Made by a program: the position numbers and the translations under genes
Assembly (NCBI RefSeq): GCF_025144145.1
Contig: NZ_CP083546.1
Span: 2,682,501-2,746,500, forward strand
Length of the DNA: 64,000 nt
Origin: Leisingera sp. M658
GTDB taxonomy: Bacteria > Pseudomonadota > Alphaproteobacteria > Rhodobacterales > Rhodobacteraceae
Direction of reading: 5' to 3'
The notes under the pieces: model-generated
The model's database searches: none
The model's input: the letters and a program-made list of their open reading frames with translations, nothing else
What the model was told of the DNA's origin: nothing
In this document: positions 47,305 to 56,164 of the stretch, in pieces
How positions within the stretch are numbered: the stretch's first letter is position 1
Layout of the letters: the number at the start of each line of letters is the position of its first letter

Positions 47305-47628
47305 TTGCACGCAGATTTGGCGCAATTCGGGCAAAATCCGGGGAATTGCGCCGAAATGACGCAGCACCCGCTCCCTTTCACCCGCTGCGGTGCAGAAAAA
47401 TAGTTACAAAATCATGCTGCAAGTGCAGAATTCCGGCAGAATCTGCAACTGTTAGCGCCATGCCTCCAAACCCCCGATTGGCCAGTGCGGCCGGCAAGCA
47501 GCAGACGAGGAATGACAAAACAGGCCGCTTGAGAGCGCAATCATGCCGGAAATACCCAGAACTACGGTTGTGCGGATTGATAGTATCCGCCTAACACTGC
47601 ACCAACTTGCACGGACCCCGAGGGTGAA
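47305..47628. other. intergenic region upstream of pyc
   Basis: 324 bases with no gene. An inverted repeat (ggcgcaattc 47319-47328, gaattgcgcc 47343-47352) lies just after the dehydrogenase stop without a T tract. The pyc promoter should be in the AT-richer 47400-47600 part. Confidence 0.6.
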
Positions 47629-50600
47629 ATGACCGACTTCAAAAAGATCCTGATTGCCAACCGTGGTGAGATCGCCATCCGCGTGATGCGCGCCGCCAAC
47701 GAAATGGGCAAACGCACCGTCGCCGTCTATGCCGAGGAAGACAAGCTCGGCCTGCACCGGTTCAAGGCGGATGAAGCCTACCGGATCGGCGAGGGCATGG
47801 GCCCGGTGGCCGCCTATCTGTCGATCGACGAGATCATCCGCGTTGCCAAGGAATGCGGCGCCGATGCGATCCACCCCGGATACGGCTTGCTGTCGGAAAA
47901 CCCGGACTTTGTCGACGCCTGTGCGCGCAACGGCATCACCTTCATCGGCCCCAAGGCGGAAACCATGCGCGCGCTGGGTGACAAGGCCAGTGCCCGCCGT
48001 GTCGCGGTTGAGGCCGGCGTGCCGGTCATTCCGGCCACCGAGGTGCTGGGCAACGACATGGACGCGATCCGCAAGGAAGCGGCTGAGGTCGGATATCCCT
48101 TGATGCTGAAAGCTTCCTGGGGCGGCGGCGGCCGCGGCATGCGGCCGATCCACAGCGAGGATGAGCTGGAAGAGAAAGTGCTGGAAGGCCGCCGCGAGGC
48201 GGAAGCCGCATTCGGCAACGGCGAGGGTTATCTGGAAAAGATGATCATTCGCGCCCGCCACGTCGAGGTGCAGATCCTGGGCGACAAGCATGGTGAGATC
48301 TATCACCTGTTTGAGCGCGACTGTTCGGTGCAACGCCGTAACCAGAAAGTGGTTGAGCGCGCCCCTGCCCCCTATCTGACCGATGAGCAACGCACCGAGA
48401 TCTGCGATCTGGGCCGCAAGATCTGCCAGCATGTGAACTATGAATGCGCCGGCACCGTCGAATTCCTGATGGATATGAACGACGGCAAGTTCTACTTCAT
48501 CGAGGTAAACCCGCGGGTGCAGGTGGAACACACCGTCACCGAAGAGGTCACCGGCATCGACATCGTGCAGGCGCAGATCCTGATCGCCGAAGGCAAAACC
48601 CTGGCCGAGGCCACCGGCAAAGCCAGCCAGGATGATATCCGCCTGAACGGCCACGCGCTGCAGACCCGGGTGACCACCGAGGATCCGCTGAACAACTTCA
48701 TCCCCGACTATGGCCGCATCACCGCCTACCGGTCCGCGACCGGCATGGGCATCCGCCTGGATGGCGGCACCGCCTATGCGGGCGGCGTGATCACCCGCTA
48801 TTATGACTCGCTCTTGACCAAGGTCACCGCCTCGGCGCAGACCCCGGAAAAGGCGATTGCCCGCATGGACCGCGCGCTGCGCGAATTCCGGGTGCGCGGT
48901 GTGTCGACCAATATCGCCTTTGTCGAGAACCTGCTGAAGCACCCGACCTTCCTCGACAACACTTATACCACCAAGTTCATCGACGAGACGCCGGAGCTGT
49001 TCCAGTTCAAGCGCCGCCGCGACCGCGGCACCAAGGTGCTGACGTATATTGCCGACATCTCGGTGAACGGCCACCCGGAGACCGAAGGCCGCGCCGCCCC
49101 CGCTGCCGACCTGAAAGAGCCGCGCGCACCGCATGCGGAGCCGGGCAACCAGCCCTATGGCACCCGCAACCTGCTGGAGCAGAAGGGCGCCCAGGCCGTT
49201 GCCGACTGGATGAAGGCACAGCGCCAGCTGCTGCTGACCGACACCACCATGCGCGACGGGCATCAGTCGCTGCTGGCAACCCGGATGCGCTCGATCGATA
49301 TGATCAAGGTGGCGCCGGCCTATGCGCAGAACCTCAGCCAGCTGTTCTCGGTTGAATGCTGGGGCGGCGCGACGTTTGATGTGGCTTACCGCTTCCTGCA
49401 GGAATGCCCCTGGCAGCGCCTGCGCGATCTGCGCGAGCGGATGCCGAACGTGATGACCCAGATGCTGCTGCGCGCCTCCAACGGCGTCGGCTACACCAAC
49501 TATCCGGACAATGTGGTGCAGGAATTCGTGCGCCAGGCTGCAAAGACCGGCGTCGATGTGTTCCGCGTCTTCGACAGCTTGAACTGGGTTGAAAACATGC
49601 GCGTCGCCATGGATGCGGTGGTCGAGAGCGGCAAGGTCTGCGAAGGCACCATCTGCTATACCGGCGATATCCTGGACCCGAACCGCGCCAAATACGACCT
49701 GAAGTATTATGTCGGCATGGCCAAGGAACTGGAAGCCGCAGGCGCCCATGTTCTGGGCCTGAAAGACATGGCAGGCCTGCTGAAACCCGCCGCGGCCCGC
49801 CAGCTGGTCAAGGCGCTGAAGGAAGAGGTCGGCCTGCCGGTCCACTTCCACACCCATGACACCTCGGGCATTGCCGGCGCCACTATTCTGGCTGCTGCCG
49901 ATGCGGGAGTTGATGCAGTGGACGCGGCAATGGACGCGTTTTCCGGCGGCACCTCGCAGCCCTGCCTCGGCTCCATCGTCGAAGGCCTGCGCAACACCGA
50001 CCGCGATACCGGGCTGGACATCGCCAAGATCCGCGAAATCTCGGGTTACTGGGAGCAGGTGCGGGCGCAGTATGCGGCCTTTGAATCGGGCCTCGCGGCG
50101 CCGGCCTCGGAAGTGTACCTGCATGAGATGCCGGGCGGCCAGTTCACCAACCTCAAGGCGCAGGCACGCAGCTTGGGTCTGGAGGAAAAATGGGCTGATG
50201 TGGCGCAGACCTATGCTGACGTGAACCAGATGTTCGGCGATATCGTCAAGGTGACGCCGTCGTCCAAGGTGGTTGGCGACATGGCGCTGATGATGGTCAG
50301 CCAGGGCCTGACCCGCGATGAGGTTGAAAACCCGGAGACAGACGTGGCTTTCCCCGACTCGGTTGTCGATATGATGCGCGGCAACCTGGGCCAGCCTCCG
50401 GGCGGCTTCCCTGCGGGCATCGTCTCCAAGGTGCTGAAAGGCGACGCGCCGAATGTGGAGCGCCCCGGCGCACATCTGGACGCGGTGGACCTAGAAGCGG
50501 TCCGCGCCGAACTGTCGAAAGAGCTGGAAGGCTTCACCGTCGATGACGAGGATCTGAACGGCTACCTGATGTATCCGAAGGTGTTCCTGGACTACATGGG

Positions 50601-51072
50601 CCGCCACCGCCAGTACGGTCCGGTGCGCAGCCTGCCGACCCGCACGTTCTTTTACGGCATGGAACCAGGCGAAGAGATCACCGCCGAGATCGATCCGGGC
50701 AAGACCCTGGAGATCCGCCTGCAGGCGATTTCCGAAACCGACGTGAAGGGCGAAGTGAAGGTCTTCTTTGAACTGAACGGCCAGCCCCGGGTGATCCGGG
50801 TGCCGAACCGTCTGGTCAAAGCCTCGACCGAACAGCGCGCCAAGGCCGAAGTCGGTAATGCCAACCACGTCGGCGCGCCAATGCCGGGGGTTGTCGCATC
50901 GGTCGCGGTGCAGGTCGGCCAGCAGGTCCACGAGGGCGACATGCTGCTGACGATTGAGGCGATGAAGATGGAAACCGGCATCCACGCCGAACGCGACGCG
51001 GTGGTCAAGGCCGTGCACGTCCAGGCCGGCACCCAGATCGACGCCAAGGACCTTTTGGTCGAGCTGGAGTAA
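47629..51072 (+). CDS. pyc: pyruvate carboxylase
   Basis: A 1147-residue biotin enzyme that makes oxaloacetate from pyruvate, the main anaplerotic step. Domains run in order: biotin carboxylase (about 1-455; KILIANRGEIAIRVMRA, glycine-rich SWGGGGRGMR, VNPRVQVEHTVTEEVTG), carboxyltransferase (about 530-800; TDTTMRDGHQSLLATR with metal-binding His, HTHDTSG), an allosteric linker region, and the C-terminal biotinyl domain with EAMKMET and Lys1113. Length is normal. ATG 47629 follows gagggtgaa. A strong terminator lies 27 nt after the stop. Confidence 0.98.
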   Translation: MTDFKKILIANRGEIAIRVMRAANEMGKRTVAVYAEEDKLGLHRFKADEAYRIGEGMGPVAAYLSIDEIIRVAKECGADAIHPGYGLLSENPDFVDACARNGITFIGPKAETMRALGDKASARRVAVEAGVPVIPATEVLGNDMDAIRKEAAEVGYPLMLKASWGGGGRGMRPIHSEDELEEKVLEGRREAEAAFGNGEGYLEKMIIRARHVEVQILGDKHGEIYHLFERDCSVQRRNQKVVERAPAPYLTDEQRTEICDLGRKICQHVNYECAGTVEFLMDMNDGKFYFIEVNPRVQVEHTVTEEVTGIDIVQAQILIAEGKTLAEATGKASQDDIRLNGHALQTRVTTEDPLNNFIPDYGRITAYRSATGMGIRLDGGTAYAGGVITRYYDSLLTKVTASAQTPEKAIARMDRALREFRVRGVSTNIAFVENLLKHPTFLDNTYTTKFIDETPELFQFKRRRDRGTKVLTYIADISVNGHPETEGRAAPAADLKEPRAPHAEPGNQPYGTRNLLEQKGAQAVADWMKAQRQLLLTDTTMRDGHQSLLATRMRSIDMIKVAPAYAQNLSQLFSVECWGGATFDVAYRFLQECPWQRLRDLRERMPNVMTQMLLRASNGVGYTNYPDNVVQEFVRQAAKTGVDVFRVFDSLNWVENMRVAMDAVVESGKVCEGTICYTGDILDPNRAKYDLKYYVGMAKELEAAGAHVLGLKDMAGLLKPAAARQLVKALKEEVGLPVHFHTHDTSGIAGATILAAADAGVDAVDAAMDAFSGGTSQPCLGSIVEGLRNTDRDTGLDIAKIREISGYWEQVRAQYAAFESGLAAPASEVYLHEMPGGQFTNLKAQARSLGLEEKWADVAQTYADVNQMFGDIVKVTPSSKVVGDMALMMVSQGLTRDEVENPETDVAFPDSVVDMMRGNLGQPPGGFPAGIVSKVLKGDAPNVERPGAHLDAVDLEAVRAELSKELEGFTVDDEDLNGYLMYPKVFLDYMGRHRQYGPVRSLPTRTFFYGMEPGEEITAEIDPGKTLEIRLQAISETDVKGEVKVFFELNGQPRVIRVPNRLVKASTEQRAKAEVGNANHVGAPMPGVVASVAVQVGQQVHEGDMLLTIEAMKMETGIHAERDAVVKAVHVQAGTQIDAKDLLVELE

Positions 51073-51099
51073 ACTTCTCAGCTGGCATAAAGAAACAAG

Positions 51100-51132
51100 G
51101 GGCGCCCTGCCGGTTGGAGGGGCGCCCTTTTT
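51100..51132 (+). terminator. rho-independent terminator after pyc
   Basis: Stem gggcgccc 51100-51107 with gggcgccc 51120-51127, a 12-nt loop and T run 51128-51132. Confidence 0.9.
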
Positions 51133-51164
51133 CTATTGCGCGCCAATGCGGAATTACGCGGAAA

Positions 51165-51200
51165 TTCCGGCCAGTTTTCCGGCCAGCTTTCCGGCCCGGA
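51165..51200. repeat. three 12-nt tandem repeats
   Basis: ttccggccagtt, ttccggccagct, ttccggcccgga: three units starting at 51165, 51177 and 51189, directly downstream of the pyc terminator. Confidence 0.75.
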
Positions 51201-51232
51201 AAACCGGGGCGGTCCGCAACTGTGGTCACCCG

Positions 51233-51252
51233 AAAATCCTCGCAGGATTTTT
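51233..51252. terminator. hairpin, possible terminator of the 61-aa gene
   Basis: aaaatcct 51233-51240, loop cgc, aggatttt 51244-51251. A on one side and T on the other make it potentially bidirectional; it is 38 nt beyond the small minus-strand gene. Confidence 0.5.
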
Positions 51253-51289
51253 AGCCGTTTCCCGCGCCGGAAAACGGTTTGCCTCAATG

Positions 51290-51475
51290 TCAGGCGCTGA
51301 ATGCTTCAGGGTCCGGCAAGGTCACGGTTTCAACCTGCACTGGCTTTATCCCGTCAATCTGGCCGGCCCAGCTGTCCGCTTGCGGTGTGCTGTGGTGCTG
51401 TACGCCATGCGCAAGCAAACCCAAGGCAATTGCCGCACCCAGGCCAGTGATCCGCAGGCAGTCCTTCCAAAGCAT
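51290..51475 (-). CDS. small exported or membrane-anchored protein (61 aa)
   Basis: A 61-residue protein with a short basic start and one hydrophobic helix (about residues 10-24, ITGLGAAIALGLLAHG), then a polar tail ending TLPDPEAFSA. I do not recognise it. AGGAGG located 9 nt before the ATG on the minus strand is close to ideal and supports translation. It could be a signal-anchored periplasmic peptide. It lies alone between pyc and the first tRNA gene. Confidence 0.65.
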   Translation of the reverse strand: MLWKDCLRITGLGAAIALGLLAHGVQHHSTPQADSWAGQIDGIKPVQVETVTLPDPEAFSA

Positions 51476-51632
51476 GATCCAATCCCTCCTGAAAAGTTCC
51501 GCTTGTTTGTGAGTGAAACGCACAGCCTGGCCGCTTCCGTCGCGGCGGGTGCATATTTTTTTCAACTGCCGCCGGTTTTCCTCTTGCAGCGCGGACGGCG
51601 ACGCCCTAAATCACCGCTCACCGGATGGCAGC

Positions 51633-51707
51633 GCGGGCGTAGCTCAGGGGTAGAGCATAACCTTGCCAAGGTTAGGGTCGGGCGTTCGAATCGCCTCGCC
51701 CGCTCCA
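51633..51707 (+). tRNA. tRNA-Gly(GCC), copy 1
   Basis: 75 nt with CCA encoded. Acceptor GCGGGCG pairs with CGCCCGC, the D-arm is AGCTCAGGGGTAGAGC, the anticodon loop TTGCCAA has GCC, and the T-arm has GTTCGAATC. It is identical to copies 2 and 3. A terminator hairpin follows. Confidence 0.98.
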
Positions 51708-51720
51708 TCGGAAAACGAAC

Positions 51721-51746
51721 AGGCCGTCCCTCGGGGCGGCCTTTCG
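51721..51746 (+). terminator. terminator after tRNA-Gly copy 1
   Basis: aggccgtccc with ggggcggcct, then ttt. The same hairpin type follows all three copies. Confidence 0.85.
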
Positions 51747-51849
51747 CTTTTAAGGATTTGCGCGTACCCTGCCCCGAGCAGAAATCCTTGTGCGGAATCA
51801 CCTTTGCGCATAGGAACAGAGCAAGAACACGAACACACAGGCAGGCAGA

Positions 51850-52809
51850 ATGCTGACATCGGTAGAACTATGCGCAGGCGCGGGCGGCCAGGCCTTGGGG
51901 CTGGAAGCGGCCGGCTTTGACCACACGGCGCTGGTTGAGATCGACAAGCATTGCTGCGCCACCCTGCGCCACAACCGCCCCGCCTGGAATGTGCTGGAAG
52001 AGGACGTGCGCAAATTCAAGGATGTGGCGGGCGGCTATAAAGGTATCGATCTGCTGGCAGGCGGTTTGCCCTGCCCGCCGTTTTCAGTTGCGGGCAAGCA
52101 GCTGGGCGAAAAGGACGAGCGCAACCTGTTTGACGACGCGATCGAGATTGTCGATGCCACCCGCCCCCGCGCGGTGATGATCGAAAATGTGCGCGGCTTT
52201 CTGGATGCGGTGTTCCATGACTACCGCGAAAAGCTGAAGAAGCAGCTGTCGAAACTGGGGTATGTGACCGACTGGCGGCTGCTGAATGCCTCGGATTACG
52301 GCGTGCCGCAGCTGCGGCCGCGGGTGGCGATTGTTGCCCTGCGAAAAGAGTTTTCAAGCCAGTTCAACTGGCCTGAGCCGCTGCCGCACAACCCGCCGAC
52401 GGTGGGTGCGACCCTTGTTGACCTGATGAAGGAACGCGGCTGGCGCGGTGCCGAGGATTGGGCCGCCAAAGCGGATGAGATTGCGCCCACCATTGTCGGC
52501 GGCTCCAAGAAACACGGCGGGCCGGATCTGGGTCCGACACGCGCGCGGCGCGCTTGGGCTGCCTTGGGGGTTGAAGGGCGCACCATCGCCTATGAGGCGC
52601 CGGACCCGTTCCACAACGACATGCCGCGCCTCACGGTGCGGATGGTGGCGCGTATTCAGGGTTTCCCGGACGCGTGGCATTTCACTGGCGCCAAAACCAA
52701 TGCCTACCGCCAGGTCGGCAACGCCTTTCCGCCGCCGGTGGCCGAAGCTGTTGCGCGGGAGCTGAGGGCGGCGATTGCCAAGCCGAAGCTGCATGCTGTG
52801 CGGGCCTAA
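51850..52809 (+). CDS. type II DNA (cytosine-5)-methyltransferase
   Basis: A 319-residue m5C methyltransferase. Conserved motifs in order: I (LCAGAGGQALGLEAAGF, residues 7-23), IV with catalytic Cys75 (PCPPFS), VI (ENV, 112-114), VIII (PQLRPRVAIVAL), and X (YRQVGNAFPPPVAEAV) at the end. The target recognition region lies between VIII and X (about 175-260). It heads a run of methyltransferase, NaeI-like nuclease and Vsr genes, so it should protect the nuclease's site; GCCGGC is the prediction. ATG 51850 is preceded by aggcaggcaga. Confidence 0.95.
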   Translation: MLTSVELCAGAGGQALGLEAAGFDHTALVEIDKHCCATLRHNRPAWNVLEEDVRKFKDVAGGYKGIDLLAGGLPCPPFSVAGKQLGEKDERNLFDDAIEIVDATRPRAVMIENVRGFLDAVFHDYREKLKKQLSKLGYVTDWRLLNASDYGVPQLRPRVAIVALRKEFSSQFNWPEPLPHNPPTVGATLVDLMKERGWRGAEDWAAKADEIAPTIVGGSKKHGGPDLGPTRARRAWAALGVEGRTIAYEAPDPFHNDMPRLTVRMVARIQGFPDAWHFTGAKTNAYRQVGNAFPPPVAEAVARELRAAIAKPKLHAVRA

Positions 52810-52834
52810 AGCCTCCCCGTCATTCCAGAGCCAA

Positions 52835-52897
52835 GGGCAGCGCCCGGCCCTGGGCGGGTGCGAAGCGCCTTCCCGTGGGGAGGGTCGGGCGCTGCCC
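52835..52897. repeat. inverted repeat before the endonuclease gene
   Basis: gggcagcgcccg (52835-52846) and cgggcgctgccc (52886-52897) are exact reverse complements 39 nt apart, in the leader between the methyltransferase stop and the nuclease ATG. Confidence 0.85.
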
Positions 52898-52923
52898 GGC
52901 CTATCGTCCGGGCGGAACGCGAA

Positions 52924-53826
52924 ATGAAACAAAAACTTCCCGACAGTCTTGTTCTTCCCGGCCATCCGGATTTCGCTGTCCTTTGCGAATTGGCGGAGGA
53001 GATCACCACCCGCGCCGGCGGCCATTTGGCGCTGGAACACGACGTGCCGCAGATGCTGCGCCAGTGCATTGACGATGTGATCATGACGCCCAAGACCGGG
53101 CGGCGCGCCTATGAAGAGCTGGAGAAGACCGAGAAGACCTATATCGGCACAAGGGTCGAGATTGAGCTGCGGGCGCTGCTGCGCTTGCGCAAGGGGCGGT
53201 TGGATACCGAGATCCTGGGCCGGGATGTGGACATCAAACACACCATGGGCAGCAATTGGATGATCCCGACCGAGGCGCTGGATTGCGCCTGCCTGCTGGT
53301 CGCGGCGGATGAGGTGCGGGCGCGCTGCTATCTGGGGCTGATCATCGCCCGGCGTGAATACCTGACAGCTGGTCAGAACAAAGACGCCAAGCGCAGCATT
53401 TCGGCGGAAGGCTTCCGCCATATCCTGTGGCTGCTGAAGGATCAGCCTTACCCCGCCAATTTCTGGCGCACCGCCGATGAAGCCGCGGTAGACAGGATCT
53501 TTACGGGCGCAACGGGCAATGAACGGATGGCGCAGCTGTTCCGGCTGATCCAAGGGCGCCCGATTCCGCGCGACGTGGTGGAGGCGGTGGCGCAGCAGAA
53601 GGACTTCATGCGCCGGATCCGGGCTGATGGCGGCCACGGCACCCGCGATATTCTGGCCCGCGAGCAGATCGTGCTGCTGGAGGGTCAGAAAGATGCCCAG
53701 CTGATCAAGGCGCTGGAGCTGCCGCCCTGCCCGGCCAGTGCTTTTGTTTCCTGCCGGATTGAAAGCAGCTACCATGCCCGGATGGTGGAACAATCCAGGC
53801 ATCACGTGGAATGGCCGACACCCTGA
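52924..53826 (+). CDS. NaeI-like type II restriction endonuclease
   Basis: A 300-residue protein. The catalytic domain (about 70-190) shows the NaeI arrangement: GTRVE with Glu79, LDTEI with Asp94, then DVDIK with Asp103 and Lys105. The Asp-Asp-Lys spacing (9 and 2) equals that of NaeI. NWMIPTEALDCACLL and GQNKDAKRS also match. The C-terminal part (about 195-295) corresponds to NaeI's second, CAP-like DNA-binding domain, so it may need two sites. NaeI cuts GCCGGC. ATG 52924 is chosen; a GTG at 52858 would add 22 residues encoded by the inverted-repeat leader. It overlaps vsr. Confidence 0.85.
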   Translation: MKQKLPDSLVLPGHPDFAVLCELAEEITTRAGGHLALEHDVPQMLRQCIDDVIMTPKTGRRAYEELEKTEKTYIGTRVEIELRALLRLRKGRLDTEILGRDVDIKHTMGSNWMIPTEALDCACLLVAADEVRARCYLGLIIARREYLTAGQNKDAKRSISAEGFRHILWLLKDQPYPANFWRTADEAAVDRIFTGATGNERMAQLFRLIQGRPIPRDVVEAVAQQKDFMRRIRADGGHGTRDILAREQIVLLEGQKDAQLIKALELPPCPASAFVSCRIESSYHARMVEQSRHHVEWPTP

Positions 53827-54224
53827 CACCCGAGCGGCGCAGTGCCAATATGGCAAAGATCCGCGCCAAGCACACCAAGCCGGAGATGCTGGTGCGGCGG
53901 ATGGTGCACGGGCTTGGCTTTCGCTACCGGCTGCACCGCAAGGACCTGCCCGGCAAACCCGATCTGGTGTTCGGCCCGCGCCGCAAAGTGATCTTTGTGC
54001 ATGGCTGTTTCTGGCATTTGCACAGCTGCCGCGACGGGCGCATTCCCGCCAGCCGCCGCGACTATTGGGAACCCAAACTGCTGCGCAACACGCTGCGCGA
54101 CGCGGAGCAACTGGCCGCGCTGCAGGCCGCGGGCTGGCAGGTGCTGACCGTCTGGGAATGCGAAACCAAGGATCAGGATGCCTTGCGGATCCGGCTCAGG
54201 GCATTTCTGGAAAATGAAGAATAA
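53811..54224 (+). CDS. vsr: very short patch repair endonuclease Vsr
   Basis: A 137-residue T:G mismatch endonuclease that repairs deaminated 5-methylcytosine, the typical partner of an m5C methyltransferase. It has MAKIRAKHTKPEMLVRRMVH, LPGKPDLVF with the catalytic Asp, and FVHGCFWHLHSC with the essential histidines, then DYWEPKL. The first 16 nt overlap the nuclease stop, so the two are translationally coupled. Complete. Confidence 0.95.
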   Translation: MADTLTPERRSANMAKIRAKHTKPEMLVRRMVHGLGFRYRLHRKDLPGKPDLVFGPRRKVIFVHGCFWHLHSCRDGRIPASRRDYWEPKLLRNTLRDAEQLAALQAAGWQVLTVWECETKDQDALRIRLRAFLENEE

Positions 54225-54315
54225 CGCTTATCCACAGATACCTGCGCAACTCTTCAAATTTCCTCTTGCGGCCCGTTTGGGAACGCCCTAAACACCGGCT
54301 CATCGAATGGCAGCG

Positions 54316-54390
54316 CGGGCGTAGCTCAGGGGTAGAGCATAACCTTGCCAAGGTTAGGGTCGGGCGTTCGAATCGCCTCGCCCGCTCCAT
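54316..54390 (+). tRNA. tRNA-Gly(GCC), copy 2
   Basis: 75 nt, identical to copy 1 including CCA. Some 30 nt of upstream flank (acgccctaaa, then ctcatcgaatggcagc) also resemble the flank of copy 1. It follows vsr by 91 nt. Confidence 0.98.
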
Positions 54391-54404
54391 TCGACAGCCG
54401 AAAA

Positions 54405-54428
54405 GGCCGCCCTCCGGGGCGGCCTTTC
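54405..54428 (+). terminator. terminator after tRNA-Gly copy 2
   Basis: aggccgccc with ggggcggcct, then ttt. Confidence 0.85.
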
Positions 54429-54533
54429 GCGTTTTACAGCCCCTCGGCCTGCAGCACTTTCTTTACCGTTCCGTCATTTTCCGCTTGCAGCAACCTCGCG
54501 GATTTCCTATTCACCGCTTCACCGAATGGCAGC

Positions 54534-54608
54534 GCGGGCGTAGCTCAGGGGTAGAGCATAACCTTGCCAAGGTTAGGGTCGGGCGTTCGAATCGCCTCGC
54601 CCGCTCCA
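54534..54608 (+). tRNA. tRNA-Gly(GCC), copy 3
   Basis: 75 nt, identical to copies 1 and 2. The gap of 143 nt to copy 2 contains only the copy 2 terminator. Confidence 0.98.
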
Positions 54609-54621
54609 TTTGGAACCGAAC

Positions 54622-54652
54622 AGGCCGTCCCTTGGGGCGGCCTTTCGCTTTT
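54622..54652 (+). terminator. terminator after tRNA-Gly copy 3
   Basis: aggccgtccc with ggggcggcct, then a T-rich tail. Confidence 0.85.
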
Positions 54653-54771
54653 CTGCCATTTGCCGCTTTAATTTGATCAAATTCCTTTGACGCGACTCGT
54701 GAAACGCGCCAATTCTATCGGCAATAGGCCCCATGGGACGTTCATGGGTGTTTCGCGCAAGGAGTTTGGCC

Positions 54772-56124
54772 ATGGCCCCTGTCATCTATCCCACCACCAA
54801 TTTCACCGCGACCGAGCAGCTGTGCCTGGAGCGCGGCGAAGGTATTTATGTCTACGACACGGACGGCAACAAATATATCGAAGGGCTGGCGGGCCTGTGG
54901 TGCACCTCGCTGGGCTACAGCAACACCGAAGTGGTGGATGCGATCACCGAACAGCTGCACAAGCTGCCGTTTTCGCACACTTTCGGCGGCAAGACCCATG
55001 CGCCGATCATGCAGCTGGCCGAGAAGTTGCGCGCGATGGTGCCGGTGGAGGATGCTTATATCTTCTTTGGCAACTCCGGGTCGGACGCCAACGACACCCA
55101 CGTGAAGATGCTGCGCTATTACTTCAACGCCATCGGCAAGCCGGAAAAGCGCAAGATCATCACCCGCGAGCGCGGCTATCACGGGGTGACGGTGGCGGCC
55201 GGCGCGCTGACCTCCCTGCCCGCCAACCTGGCGCATTTCGATGCACCACTGGAGGCGCTGTCGATCCTGCGCTCGGATTCGCCGCATTATTATACCGGCC
55301 GTCAAGGCAATGAGACTGAAGAACAGTTCGTTGACCGGATCATCGGCAATCTGGAACAGCAGATCCTGGCGGAAGGCCCCGACACCATCGCCGCGATGAT
55401 TGTGGAGCCGATCACCGGCGCGTCGGGCGTAATCGTGCCGCCGGAAGGGTATTACGAGAAGCTGCAGGCGCTGCTGCGCAAACATGGCATTCTGGTTTGG
55501 GCGGATGAGGTGATCTGCGGCTTCGGGCGCACCGGTGCTGACTTTGGCTGCACCACCATGGGCATCAAGCCGGACCTGATGACCTTTGCCAAACAGCTCA
55601 GCTCAGCCTACTTCCCAATCTCGGCCTCGGTCATCCCCGGCTGGATGTATAAGGCGATGATTGATCAGACCAACGAGGTGGGCGTGTTCGGCCACGGCTA
55701 CACCTACTCCGGCCACCCGGCGGCCTGTGCGGCGGCGCTGAAGACGCTGGAGATCTATGAGCGCGACAACCTGTTTGAACACGCCGCCGACGTCGGCGCC
55801 TATATGCAGGCGCAGCTGCGCGAGATTTTCACCGATCATCCGCTGGTCGGCGAGGTGCGCGGCAAGGGGTTGATTGCCGCGCTGGAGCTGGTGTCGAACA
55901 AGACCACAGGCGCCAGTTTTGACAAGGGCGCGGCCGGTGCCGCCGCGCAGAAGGCCTGCGAGGAAAACGGGCTGATCATCCGGGCAGTTGCTGGCAATGC
56001 GGTGGCGCTGTGCCCGCCGATCATCATCACCAAGACGGAAGTGGACGACATGCTGGCCCGGATGAAGACCGCCATCGACACAGCCTATGACCAGCTGAAG
56101 GACAAAGGGCTGATCACCGCCTGA
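54772..56124 (+). CDS. class III omega-aminotransferase
   Basis: A 450-residue PLP enzyme of the ornithine/omega-amino-acid transaminase group. Visible are GNKYIEGLAGLWCTSLGY, FGNSGSDANDTHVKMLRYY for the phosphate site, ERGYHGVTVAAGALTSLP, WADEVICGFGRTG with the cofactor Asp, and the Schiff-base Lys274 in FAKQLSSAYFPISA. Substrate (putrescine, taurine, beta-alanine or chiral amines) cannot be told from sequence. ATG 54772 has AAGGAG 8 nt upstream; a start at 54733 would include that site in the coding region. Confidence 0.93.
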   Translation: MAPVIYPTTNFTATEQLCLERGEGIYVYDTDGNKYIEGLAGLWCTSLGYSNTEVVDAITEQLHKLPFSHTFGGKTHAPIMQLAEKLRAMVPVEDAYIFFGNSGSDANDTHVKMLRYYFNAIGKPEKRKIITRERGYHGVTVAAGALTSLPANLAHFDAPLEALSILRSDSPHYYTGRQGNETEEQFVDRIIGNLEQQILAEGPDTIAAMIVEPITGASGVIVPPEGYYEKLQALLRKHGILVWADEVICGFGRTGADFGCTTMGIKPDLMTFAKQLSSAYFPISASVIPGWMYKAMIDQTNEVGVFGHGYTYSGHPAACAAALKTLEIYERDNLFEHAADVGAYMQAQLREIFTDHPLVGEVRGKGLIAALELVSNKTTGASFDKGAAGAAAQKACEENGLIIRAVAGNAVALCPPIIITKTEVDDMLARMKTAIDTAYDQLKDKGLITA

Positions 56125-56134
56125 GCCAATAATA

Positions 56135-56159
56135 AACGCCCCGGCTGCCGGGGCGTTTT
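56135..56159. terminator. bidirectional terminator between convergent genes
   Basis: A 10-bp stem (56135-56144 with 56148-56157), loop ctg, T run to the right and A-rich sequence to the left. It serves the aminotransferase and the Lrp-type gene. Confidence 0.9.
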
Positions 56160-56164
56160 CTGTT

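Noticed and set aside
44530-47367. Open frame of 945 codons opposite the cyclase and dehydrogenase genes
   Set aside because: It spans two unrelated genes in antisense and has no recognisable motif.
47452-50475. Open frame of about 1000 codons opposite pyruvate carboxylase
   Set aside because: It is the antisense shadow of a high-GC gene; its translation is His/Val/Ala-rich with no domain, and pyc is certain on the other strand.
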